Source: an uncultured Collinsella sp. (GTDB lineage Bacteria; Actinomycetota; Coriobacteriia; Coriobacteriales; Coriobacteriaceae). From it: a stretch of 64,000 nucleotides of DNA. This document shows positions 41,092 to 50,400 of this stretch, one piece after another. Location: assembly GCA_900754745.1 (NCBI GenBank), contig CAAEEB010000089.1, positions 11,238 through 75,237 of the forward strand, read 5' to 3'. The notes beneath the pieces were generated by a model. The model had not been told where the DNA came from. It ran no database searches and saw nothing but the letters and a program-made list of their open reading frames with translations. Position 1 is the stretch's first letter. Every line of letters starts with the position of its first letter. The position numbers and the translations under genes were made by a program.

Positions 41092-43974
41092 ATGACGCTA
41101 CTGTATTTCCTTACCCTGTTTCCGCTGGTACCGGCGCTGGGCATGCTGCTTGCGCGCGGTGACCGCGCCCGCGATGCGGTGGGGCTCATAGGTTCCGGCA
41201 TTATTATGGCGGTGACAGTTGTAGTCGCCGTCATGTTTTTTGTCACGGGTCCGCAGAGCTTTGAGGTTGCCCCCGGCACCTCGCATGTGCTCTCGATCAT
41301 CAGCTCCGTCATCGACGTAATTCTGTGCGCCGTTATCCTGTACAACGCGTACAAATATAGGAACGCGCTTACCGGTGTGCTCGGCGTAGTACAGCTAGTG
41401 GGCTCCGTTGCCTTTGCAGCCATGACGCTGCCCGCGGCCGAAGCCGTCACGGCAACGCCGCTCTACCTGGACTACATGAGCGTGATCATGGTCCTTGCCG
41501 TCGGCATTGTCGGCAGCCTAATCTGCGTGTATGCCTTGGGCTACATGAAGGACTTCCAGGCCCATGACGAGCACGAGGCCGCGCTGTGCGGGCAGACCGC
41601 ACCCGACCGACGTCCGCAGTTCCTGGCGCTTATGTTCCTGTTCCTCTCGGCCATGTTCGTCATCGTGACGAGCGACAACCTTGAGTGGCTGTTCTGCGGC
41701 TGGGAAATCACCACCGTGTGCTCGTTCCTTATGATTGGCTACACGCGCACGCCCGAGGCCATCAAGAACGCCTTCACCCAGATCATCCTCAACATGCTGG
41801 GCGGCATCGCGTTTTTGGCCGGACTCATATACCTGCACGTTAACAGCATGCCGCTGACCATCTCGGGCATGATCGAGCTTTCCGGCGCCGGAACCGCGCA
41901 GTCCGCGCTGCTGGTGATGCCGGTCATCCTGCTGTCGCTCGCCGCACTCACCAAGGCCGCACAGATGCCGTTCCATACTTGGCTGCTGGGTGCCATGGTT
42001 GCCCCCACGCCCACGAGCGCCCTGCTGCACTCGTCAACCATGGTCAAAGCCGGCGTGTTCCTGATGGTCAAGCTGAGCCCGCTCTATGCCATCTATCCCG
42101 TGACTGGCTTTATGGTCACGAGTGTGGGTGCCATCACGTTTTTGCTCGCTGCCCTCATGGCCATCTCGCAGAGCAACGCCAAACGCGTGCTCGCGTACTC
42201 CACCATTTCCAACTTGGGCCTCATCAGTGCCTGCCTGGGTGTCGGCGCGCCCGAGGCCGTGTGGGCCGCCATCTTCCTGATCCTGTTCCACACGGTGGCA
42301 AAGTCGCTGCTGTTCCTGTGCGTGGGCACGGCCGAGCATCATATCGGCAGCCGCAATATCGAGGACATGGACGGTATGTTCAGCCGCATGCCGCACCTGA
42401 CGCGCCTGATGATGCTGGGCATCATGGGTATGTTCGTCGCGCCGTTTGGCATGCTCGTGTCCAAGTGGGGCGCCCTGGTGGCGTTCGCGCAGACCGGCAA
42501 CGTGCTCATGATCATGGTGCTGGCCTTTGGCTCGGCCGCGACGTTTTACTTCTGGGGCAAGTGGCTTGCCAAGCTTTCGGGCGTCGACCCCACGGCTCAA
42601 AACGTTGAGGTCAATGTCCATAAGACCGAATGGATGGCGCTCAACACCATCGCCGCGCTGCTGATTCTGTGCTGCGTGGCGTTCCCGGTTATCTCGAGCG
42701 GTCTGGTGTCGCCTTACTTGGCCATGGTGTTTGGCCGCGTGCCGTACGTTATTGGCAAGGACGCCATGTATCTGATGGTGGTTATCGTGGCGTTTATCGC
42801 CGTGGTGCTGCTGACTTCATTCCGCGTGAGCAATAAGCCGCACGTCAACGTGTACCTTTCGGGCGTGGGAACCGACAAATATCGCCATTTCCGCGGCTCG
42901 ATGGGACACGAGGTGAAGGCCGAAAAGCGCAATTGGTACTCGGAGGACGCCCTTGGCGAGAAGCGTATTAGCCCCGCGGGTAGCGTCGTGTGCTGCAGCA
43001 TTATCTTGTTTGCGCTGCTGTGTTGCGCGTGGATTGGGCCCGAGCGGCTTGCCATGAGTGCGCCCTCGGTGCTGCGCGGCAAGTATTTCGAAGGTTCGGG
43101 CGTCGTGGGCATCTTTATTGGTACCGTGGTGTTTGCCCTGCTGGCGCCGCTTTTGGGCGGCCTGATCGACGGTCTTGACCGCAAGCTGTCCGCTCGCATG
43201 CAGGGCCGCGTGGGCCCGCGCCTGCTGCAGCCCTTCTACGACGTTGCCAAGCTGCTGCGCAAGGCCCCCGCCAGCGTAAACACCATGGACGATACCTATA
43301 TGGCGTGCGCGCTCATCTTTACCGTGGTGGGCGGCGGCATCTTTGTGTCGGGCTCCAACACGCTGCTGTGCGCTTTTATGGTTACCCTCGCTGCAATCTT
43401 TGTGGTGCTGGCGTCCGCCTCGACGCAAAGCCCGTTTGCCCAGGTCGGCGCCGACCGCGAGCTGCTGCAGGTTATGAGTTACGAGCCCGCCGTTTTGCTG
43501 ATGAGCGTGGGCCTGTACCTTGCTACCGATAGCTTCGATTCCATCGCCGTGACGGGGCAGTCGGCCCCCATCATCGTGTACAGCGCGCCCATTTTCCTCG
43601 CGCTGCTCGCGGTGCTTACCATCAAGCTGCGCAAGTCTCCGTTCGATCTTTCGTACTCGCATCACGCGCATCAGGAGATCGTCCAGGGCGTCGCCACCGA
43701 GATGAGCGGCGGCACGCTGGCCAAGATGACCCTTATGCACTGGTGCGAGACCGTGCTGTTTTTGATGTGGGTGGGCATGTTCTTTGTTTGGGACAACCCG
43801 GTGAGCTGGGTCGTAGCCCTGGTCGTGATGGCTGCGACGTATTTTGTCGAGGTGTTGATCGACAACACCTTCGCACGCAGCACCTGGCGCAGCTGCTTTA
43901 GGCTCGGATGGGGCGTGGCGCTGGTGTTTGGCCTGCTCAACCTTATGCCCATCCTCGTCGACGTATTTATTTAG
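41092..43974 (+). CDS. echAB: Ech-type hydrogenase membrane subunit, EchA-EchB fusion
   Basis: 960 residues. Residues 1-~640 form a NuoL/Mrp-antiporter-like subunit (EchA): about 16 membrane helices, a conserved Glu in WLFCGWEITT, Lys in LTKAAQMPFHTWL and His in the following region. Residues ~650-960 form a NuoH/EchB-like subunit with ARMQGRVGPRLLQPFYDVAKLLRK and the ERELLQ-like DRELLQVMSYEP. In characterised Ech complexes these are two genes. Start ATG 41092 follows GGGGGAG by 7 nt. As part of the complex it would couple H2 formation from ferredoxin to ion translocation. The other four subunits follow within 430-bp-scale genes in one operon. Confidence 0.93.
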   Translation: MTLLYFLTLFPLVPALGMLLARGDRARDAVGLIGSGIIMAVTVVVAVMFFVTGPQSFEVAPGTSHVLSIISSVIDVILCAVILYNAYKYRNALTGVLGVVQLVGSVAFAAMTLPAAEAVTATPLYLDYMSVIMVLAVGIVGSLICVYALGYMKDFQAHDEHEAALCGQTAPDRRPQFLALMFLFLSAMFVIVTSDNLEWLFCGWEITTVCSFLMIGYTRTPEAIKNAFTQIILNMLGGIAFLAGLIYLHVNSMPLTISGMIELSGAGTAQSALLVMPVILLSLAALTKAAQMPFHTWLLGAMVAPTPTSALLHSSTMVKAGVFLMVKLSPLYAIYPVTGFMVTSVGAITFLLAALMAISQSNAKRVLAYSTISNLGLISACLGVGAPEAVWAAIFLILFHTVAKSLLFLCVGTAEHHIGSRNIEDMDGMFSRMPHLTRLMMLGIMGMFVAPFGMLVSKWGALVAFAQTGNVLMIMVLAFGSAATFYFWGKWLAKLSGVDPTAQNVEVNVHKTEWMALNTIAALLILCCVAFPVISSGLVSPYLAMVFGRVPYVIGKDAMYLMVVIVAFIAVVLLTSFRVSNKPHVNVYLSGVGTDKYRHFRGSMGHEVKAEKRNWYSEDALGEKRISPAGSVVCCSIILFALLCCAWIGPERLAMSAPSVLRGKYFEGSGVVGIFIGTVVFALLAPLLGGLIDGLDRKLSARMQGRVGPRLLQPFYDVAKLLRKAPASVNTMDDTYMACALIFTVVGGGIFVSGSNTLLCAFMVTLAAIFVVLASASTQSPFAQVGADRELLQVMSYEPAVLLMSVGLYLATDSFDSIAVTGQSAPIIVYSAPIFLALLAVLTIKLRKSPFDLSYSHHAHQEIVQGVATEMSGGTLAKMTLMHWCETVLFLMWVGMFFVWDNPVSWVVALVVMAATYFVEVLIDNTFARSTWRSCFRLGWGVALVFGLLNLMPILVDVFI

Positions 43975-43986
43975 GAGGCGGCATCC

Positions 43987-44589
43987 ATGGATCATAAAAT
44001 GTCGCGCTCGCCGTGGGTTATTCATTACGACGGCTCGAGCTGCAACGGATGCGATATCGAGGTGCTGGCCTCGCTCACGCCACTGTTCGATGCGGAGCGT
44101 TTTGGCGTGGTCAACACCGGCAACCCCAAGCATGCGGATATCTTTTTGGTGACGGGGTCGGTCAATGCCCAGAACCTGCCCGTCGTGCGCCAGATTTACA
44201 ACCAGATGCTCGAGCCCAAATGCGTGGTGGCGTGCGGCATTTGCGCGTGTTCGGGCGGCGTGTTCCGCGATGCCTATAACGTGATCGGCGGCGTGGACCG
44301 CGCGATTCCCGTGGACGTGTACGCGCCCGGGTGCGCCATTCGCCCCGAGACCGTGATCGATGCCATCGTGGAGGCGTGCGGCATCCTGGACCAGAAGGAG
44401 GCCGTGATGCGTGCTGGCGGTGACCCGCTTACCGTGGGCGGCGCCGCAACCTGGGACGGTGGCGTTGAGCTGGGCGAGGACGGGTTTGTGGCAGCGGGGG
44501 TCGGCGACGCCCCTGCCGGGACGCCCGCCGCACCCGCCGCTGGCGACGCACCCGCTGGGACGCCAGCCGCTGCAAAGGAGGCCGAGTAA
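43987..44589 (+). CDS. echC: Ech hydrogenase small subunit (NuoB-like, EchC)
   Basis: 200 residues. Ligands of the proximal [4Fe-4S] cluster are visible: CNGCDIE (Cys19, Cys22), CGICACSGG and PGCAIRPE. The C-terminal ~40 residues are an Ala/Pro/Gly tail with GDAPAGTPAA occurring twice, not usual in the family. AGGAGG lies 8 nt before the ATG. The stop overlaps the start of echD (TAATG). Confidence 0.93.
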   Translation: MDHKMSRSPWVIHYDGSSCNGCDIEVLASLTPLFDAERFGVVNTGNPKHADIFLVTGSVNAQNLPVVRQIYNQMLEPKCVVACGICACSGGVFRDAYNVIGGVDRAIPVDVYAPGCAIRPETVIDAIVEACGILDQKEAVMRAGGDPLTVGGAATWDGGVELGEDGFVAAGVGDAPAGTPAAPAAGDAPAGTPAAAKEAE

Positions 44590-45299
44590 TGCAAAAGGCA
44601 ATCTATACCACCGTCGGGATCGACGAACTCCTGTCGCATGTCCAGGCGCTCAAGGGCGTCGGCGCGCGCTTTGTGCAGATGCATGCCGAGCGCAACGTGG
44701 ACGACGGCACGTATCGGCTGGTCTATACGTTTATCGACGTTCGTGCTGCTCAGGAGCATATTGCGCAGGACGGTAGCTATGCGATCGAGAATCTGGTGGT
44801 CGAGGGTATCGACCAGTACCAGGAGATTCCGTCCATTAGCTCGTACTATCCGGCGGTATTTCCGTTTGAAAATGAGGCGCACGACCTGTTCGGGCTTGCC
44901 ATCACCGACATGCAGATTGACTTTAAGGGCTTTTTCTACCAGGTCTCGACTGCCGAGCCCATGAGCGTTATCACGCCCGAGGTGAAGGCTGCGCGCGAGA
45001 AGGCCATGAAGGTCCGCGCGGCTGCCGAGGCCAAGGCGCGCAAGGCTGCGGCCGAGAAGGCCGCCGCGGCTGCTGCAGGGGAGGGCGCTGCGAGCGCCGG
45101 CGATGCCGCAGGCGCCGCCGCTCAGCCTGCTGCGGCTGCCGGCTCCGATGCCCAGCATGACGAGGCTGCCGCCAAGGCCGCGCTCAAGGCTGCCGAGCTG
45201 GAAGCAAAGCTCGCCGCCATGGATCCCGAGAAAGCGGCCAAGGTCCGCGCGGCGCTTGCCGCCAAGGCCGCCCGCGACAAGCAGAAAAAGGAGGCGTAA
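44589..45299 (+). CDS. echD: Ech hydrogenase subunit EchD (NuoC-like) with long Ala/Lys tail
   Basis: 236 residues. Residues 1-~130 are the NuoC/EchD domain (FPFENEAHDLFGL is the family signature). From about 133 to the end the sequence is almost only Ala, Lys, Glu and Gly with helical repeats (KAREKAMKVRAAAEAKARKA). This tail about doubles the length. Its function is unknown; it might be a flexible or coiled extension. Confidence 0.9.
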   Translation: MQKAIYTTVGIDELLSHVQALKGVGARFVQMHAERNVDDGTYRLVYTFIDVRAAQEHIAQDGSYAIENLVVEGIDQYQEIPSISSYYPAVFPFENEAHDLFGLAITDMQIDFKGFFYQVSTAEPMSVITPEVKAAREKAMKVRAAAEAKARKAAAEKAAAAAAGEGAASAGDAAGAAAQPAAAAGSDAQHDEAAAKAALKAAELEAKLAAMDPEKAAKVRAALAAKAARDKQKKEA

Positions 45300-45304
45300 G
45301 GTCC

Positions 45305-46393
45305 ATGGCACATCGCTCCGTTATTCCGTTTGGCCCGCAACACCCGGTGCTGCCCGAGCCGCTTCATCTGGACCTGGTGATCGAGGACGACCGCGTCATC
45401 GAGGCAATTCCGCAGATCGGCTTTGTGCACCGCGGACTCGAGAAGCTCACCGAAAAGCGTGACATGCACCAGTTTGGTTACATCGCCGAGCGCATCTGCG
45501 GCATCTGCGCCGTGGGCCACAGCTGCGGCTATGCCAGCGCCTGCGAGCGCATGCTCGACATCGAGGTGCCCGGCCGCGTGCAGTATATCCGCACCATTTT
45601 GCATGAGCTTTCGCGCATTCACTCGCACCTGCTGTGGCTGGGCCTGCTCGCCGATGCCTTTGGCTTCGAGGCGCTGTTCTATCGTTCGTGGACCCTGCGC
45701 GAGCAGATTCTCAAGATCTTCGAGAGCACCTGCGGCGGCCGCGTGATCCTTTCGATCAACGAGATCGGCGGCCTTAAGCACGACATCGAGGACTCCGAGC
45801 TGGCGGGTATTGTCCAGACGCTCGATGCCATGCGTCCCGACTACGAGGCCCTGGTGCATACGTTTTTGGACGACAATAGCTGCGGCGAGCGCCTGCATGG
45901 CGTGGGCGTGATCAGCAAGAAGGATGCGCTGGAGCTTTCGATGGTCGGCCCGTTCGGCCGCGCCTCGGGCGTGGACTACGACGTGCGCATGTTTGGCGAC
46001 GGTGCCTATGCGGATCTGGCCGCGTTTGAGCCTATCGTTGCTAGCGATGGCGACTGCTATGCCCGCTGCCAGGTGCGTTGTGCCGAGGTCACGCAGGCCA
46101 TGGACATCATCAAGGAGCTTGTGGGCAAGATCCCGCACGACGGTATCGGTGGGCGCACCAAGCTCACGCCGGCCGACGGCGCGCGCGGCGAGGTTGTGAT
46201 TGAGCAGCCGCGCGGCGAGGCGTATTACTATGTGCGCGGCAACGGCACCAAGAACCTGGACCGTTTTCGCGTGCGCACGCCGACGTCGCAGAACCTGGCA
46301 GGTCTGACGCATGCGCTGCAGGGCGTGCTCCTTGCCAACGTGCCCATGATTATCCTGACCATCGACCCCTGCATTAGCTGCACGGAAAGGTAG
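45305..46393 (+). CDS. echE: Ech [NiFe]-hydrogenase large subunit (EchE)
   Basis: 362 residues with both nickel-binding motifs: RICGICAVGH (Cys65, Cys68) near the N-terminus and DPCISCTER (Cys356, Cys359) at the very end. It is therefore a true hydrogenase large subunit and not a complex I NuoD, which lacks these Cys. The protein stops three residues after the last Cys, so there is no C-terminal peptide of the kind that maturation proteases remove. No hyp maturation genes are in the window. Confidence 0.95.
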   Translation: MAHRSVIPFGPQHPVLPEPLHLDLVIEDDRVIEAIPQIGFVHRGLEKLTEKRDMHQFGYIAERICGICAVGHSCGYASACERMLDIEVPGRVQYIRTILHELSRIHSHLLWLGLLADAFGFEALFYRSWTLREQILKIFESTCGGRVILSINEIGGLKHDIEDSELAGIVQTLDAMRPDYEALVHTFLDDNSCGERLHGVGVISKKDALELSMVGPFGRASGVDYDVRMFGDGAYADLAAFEPIVASDGDCYARCQVRCAEVTQAMDIIKELVGKIPHDGIGGRTKLTPADGARGEVVIEQPRGEAYYYVRGNGTKNLDRFRVRTPTSQNLAGLTHALQGVLLANVPMIILTIDPCISCTER

Positions 46394-46400
46394 GCGCGGC

Positions 46401-46742
46401 ATGAGTTTACTGACATTTGCCAAGACGGCCTTGGGTTCTATGGTCAAGCAGCCGGTCACGGTGTGCTATCCGCAGGAGAAGCTGACGGCGCCCGAGCGCT
46501 TGCGCGGGCATATCGTCAATGACATGGATGTGTGCATCTGCTGCGGCATGTGCGCACGTCGCTGCCCGGCGGGCGCGCTCGCGGTCGATCGCAAGGGTGG
46601 GACGTGGTCGATCGACCCGTACGCCTGTGTGGTGTGCGGCGAGTGCATCGAGAGCTGCCCCAAACACTGCCTGACTATGGACACCGCTCGTACTCCAGTT
46701 GCGGCGAACAAGACTCCCACGGTAGAAACCAAGCCGGAATAG
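46401..46742 (+). CDS. echF: Ech hydrogenase ferredoxin-like subunit (EchF)
   Basis: 113 residues with two [4Fe-4S] motifs, CICCGMCARRCP (44-55) and CVVCGECIESCP, as in NuoI/EchF. It carries electrons from ferredoxin to the small subunit. It has a 25-residue Thr/Pro-rich tail and ends the ech operon. No terminator is obvious before element B2. Confidence 0.92.
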   Translation: MSLLTFAKTALGSMVKQPVTVCYPQEKLTAPERLRGHIVNDMDVCICCGMCARRCPAGALAVDRKGGTWSIDPYACVVCGECIESCPKHCLTMDTARTPVAANKTPTVETKPE

Positions 46743-46839
46743 CTCTGGAATGGGGCTGGTATAGCGCTGGAATGGGGGCCGGCGAGGCAAAAATGCCCCG
46801 CCGGCCCCGCGCTTAAACGCGCGGTTGTACCGCCACGAA

Positions 46840-46993
46840 CAAAACCATGCCGGATTACGGGGCTGGATAGCGAACCTCCGACCATACAGAAAATTGCAAA
46901 AACAAAACCGCAGGTAGATAGCCTGCCGTTTTTCAAAAAATGAAGGTATGGATGAGGTCCCCGACTTTAGCCCCGTAATCCGGCATAGTTTTG
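46840..46993. repeat. 154-bp palindromic element B2
   Basis: ATGCCGGATTACGGGGCT and its exact complement form the outer stem (one mismatch further out). An inner stem pairs ACCTCCGACCATAC with GTATGGATGAGGT (one bulge). The centre is CCGCAGGTAGATAGCCTGC. It lies in the 729-bp gap between echF and the adhesin gene. Confidence 0.88.
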
Positions 46994-47089
46994 AAATGAC
47001 ACCATATCAGTACCAGCCCCTGAACTCCCGTGGACAGAGGGAAACGGACCATTTTGGCCTTGCGAGGGCTGCCGCGTGACCCGTCTGCC

Positions 47090-47242
47090 ACGAAATGGGC
47101 CCATCTACTACGTTTAAGCCGCTACCCTCAACCATGGCGAAAACGCAAAAACAAAACTGCAGGTAGAACGCCTGCGATTTTTCATGAAAAGCGGCTATGG
47201 TCGGGGGTATCGATTCAAACGTAGTAGATGGGCCGATTTCGT
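47090..47242. repeat. 153-bp palindromic element C1
   Basis: GGCCCATCTACTACGTTT pairs perfectly with AAACGTAGTAGATGGGCC, and ACGAAAT / ATTTCGT extends it. The inner stem TACCCTCAACCAT / ATGGTCGGGGGTA has 12 of 13 pairs. The centre is GCAGGTAGAACGCCTGC. It is a direct repeat of C2 (54873-55026). Confidence 0.88.
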
Positions 47243-47256
47243 AGCGAGCACCACCA

Positions 47257-47293
47257 ATTGATCCCCCGGAGACGGAGGAAAACGGATCATTTT
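47257..47293 (+). repeat. Companion hairpin M3 next to element C1
   Basis: GATCC and GGATC flank CCCGGAGACGGAGGAAAAC; CATTTTGGCC follows. A fainter copy (M2, ending in CGGACCATTTTGGCC) lies between B2 and C1 near 47030-47060. Confidence 0.65.
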
Positions 47294-47340
47294 GGCCTGT
47301 CGGCTCCGAGCCGCACCCGTTTTCCTGCGAAAACCCTCGT

Positions 47341-47370
47341 GTCTCAACTTTGGTGAGACATTTGTCTCAC
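47341..47370. promoter_or_regulatory. Operator-like triple half-site upstream of the adhesin
   Basis: GTCTCA at 47341, TGAGACA at 47354 and TGTCTCAC at 47363. The last two form the perfect palindrome GTGAGACATTTGTCTCAC (47353-47370); the first two form an overlapping one. It lies 102 bp before the adhesin start. Confidence 0.55.
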
Positions 47371-47471
47371 GCCCAAAATCAAATCTGGAACGTGTGTCAC
47401 CTGCCCTAATTGTGTTTCATTCCGTAACTTTAGGCTGATGCAAGGTCTGAGACCGCGAGAAGGGAGACGCG

Positions 47472-50400
47472 ATGAGTAAGTACACGAGGGGTCTCTTGGC
47501 GGTGATACTTGCCGTAGTGCTTGTGTTGCCGGCTGCAGCATTTGCCATGCTGCCCGAGGCCAACGCCAGGTCCAGCACCGGAATGGACGGACCGACAGTA
47601 AGCGGAAAGATCGTCGACCCCCATACAAGCGACAACTGGACGTATTGGGCCGCCGGCTCTGACGACAGCGGCAAAATCACGACACAAAACGTCGGCCGAA
47701 TCTGGACCGACAAGACAGTCGAGGCCGGCGAGGGGTCAGACTTCCTCACCACACTTTCGGCGATATCCTCGACGTCCAACACGACGACGACGGTCCCCAA
47801 GCCGCTCGACATTGTACTGGTGCTGGATGCTTCTGGCTCAATGAACGATCCTATGAGCTCAAGCGACCGCACCAAGCGCATTGATGCGCTGAAGACCGCG
47901 GCCAATAGCTTTATCGAAAAGATCGCCGAAGAAAATGCAAAGATCTCGGATGAGTCCAAGCAGCATCGGGTCGCAATTGTAAAGTTCTCGGGCTATAAGA
48001 CTGATGAGGTCGGCAACGGCACTTATCGTGAAGGCGGCCACACTTACAACTATTCGCAGATCATGAAGAGCCCGACGCCTTGCTTGGGCGATGGCGTAAA
48101 CAGCCTCAAGAGTACGGTCAGCTCCATTTCACCTGCCGGCGCCACACGTGCCGACTATGGCATGGATCTTGCCAAGGACATTTCTGGCCGAGCGGACGCC
48201 AAGAAGGTTGTCCTGTTCTTTACCGATGGTTCGCCCACGAGCTACAGCAGCTTTGAGCCCTCGGTTGCCAATGGCGCCATCAACAAGGCGAATAGCATGA
48301 AGAAAGACGGCACCGTCATTTACACCATTGGCATTTTTAGCGGCGCGAATCCCAGCGCCGACCCCACGGCCTCCAGTACGATTAACGAGAATAAGTTCAT
48401 GCACGCCGTGTCGAGCAACTATCCTGCGGCCTCGTCCAGTATTTCTTACTGGGGCGAATGGACCATCAACTTCGGTGCGCGTGCAGAAAATGCCAATTAC
48501 TACAAGTCGGCGAAGAACGCCAAGGAGCTCGAGGATATCTTCAAGGATATCTCCGAGAGCATCACCGAGGTTGTTGGCTACCCGACCGAAACCCATGACG
48601 GCTACGCCAATAAGTCCGGCTACATCACGTTTACCGACGAGCTGGGCGACTATATGCAGGTCGACAACTTTACCGAAGTCGAATACAACGGCACGACGTT
48701 TGTCGATCCGGTAAAGTCCACCACGGGCAATGTCGATGCCTACGCCTTTGCCGGCGAAGCCGCGAACCTGGTCATTACCGTCCAGCGCGCCGCGGCGGGC
48801 GGCCCCCAGCAGGGCGATATTGTAGAGGTCAAGATCCCCGCGTCGTTGATCCCGCTGCGCAACTTTGACGTTGACGAGACCAAGGGCACGCTTACGGTCA
48901 ACGATGTCGATCCCATCCGCGTGAAGTATGCTTCGAGCGTCAAGGCTATCGCGCGCGAAAACCTGTTCACCCCTGATGAAGCGCTGAAGAAGTATATCGA
49001 CGAGAATGCGATCGACGAGCAGGGCTCCAAGTCTGTTGCCTTCTATGCCAACAAGTGGAGTGGTGATCCGGACCTGGGCGACACGATCGCCAACTTTAAG
49101 CCCGCCGCCACCAACCGGTACTACTTCTTCCAGAAGCAGACGCCCATTTACACGGATCCCGCCTGCACGCAGCCCGCGAAGGAGCAGTTGGCGAGCGACC
49201 GCCTTTATTACTACCAGGATGAGTTTGAGATAGCGGACGCCAGCCGCAAGCTCGACCACGGCATCACCGTCATCGAGTTTGCCGGCAGGCATGCTGCACA
49301 GTTTGCGGACGCCGTGGTTGCCGACGAGAGCGGAAACCTGTCGTTTAGCGCCGGAACCGCACGCCTGGCATTTATTGACGAACTTCATACCGACAAGAAT
49401 CCCAACGCGACCGGCACCGCGTCCGACGTGCTCAATCCCAGGTGGAATGACACGTCATCCAAGGCGACCGCGACGCATGTCAATTCCTACCTGGGCAACA
49501 ACGGCAAGATCAGCTATAAGTACAACATGACGCCGGCAACGGTGGATACCAAGGCCAGTTTTGGTCTGACCAAGGTGCTCGAGGGCCGCGCCTGGACGGA
49601 TGCGGACGAGTTTAAGTTTGAACTCTCCGCGACATCCGAGAATGACGCCCCGATGCCCACATCCGCGACCGCGACCGTGACCAAGGACAACACGGCCATC
49701 GGCTTCGGTGAGATCACCTACACCGAGCCCGGCACGTATGTCTACAAAGTCAGCGAAAAGAACGCCGGGACCACGGTCGACGGCATCACCTACAGCGGAA
49801 ACGTTGCGGAGATTACCGTGACGGTAACGCCCAACAAGAAGGGTAAGCTCAGCGCTGCCGTGGAGGTGACCTCGGGCAAGGCCAAGTTCGAGAACACCTA
49901 CACCACGAATCCTGTTGAGTCCAGTGTTACCAGTCAGATTGCCGTAGCCAAGGTCCTGACCGGGCGCGACCTTACAGCCGGCGAGTTCAGCTTTGAGCTG
50001 CGCGAGGTTAAGGGCGGGGACTCTGAGCTTATCGAGACCGTTGAGAATGACGCCGAGGGCAACGTTACGTTCAAGCCCATCAAGTACACCGAGATCGGTC
50101 AGCACACCTACACGCTGCATGAGGTTGCAGGCGACGCCGGTGGTATTGACTATGACAACGCGGTCTACACCATCGTGACGACCATTGCCGACAACGGCAA
50201 GGGCGAGCTTGTGGCTACGCATGAGCTGAAGGGCGCCGAGGGCGTTAAGAGCATCGAGTTCAAGAACGCTTACAATCTGACCCCCGAGAGCTTCAGCGTC
50301 ACCGACCAGATCACCGCGACCAAGTCCCTGGACGGGCGCGACCTCAAGGCCGGCGAGTTCTCCTTCGAGCTCGTCGAGGGTAACGATGTCGTCGCTACCG

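Noticed and set aside
42817..44601. 594-codon minus-strand frame over the ech genes
   Set aside because: Antisense shadow of recognised hydrogenase genes.
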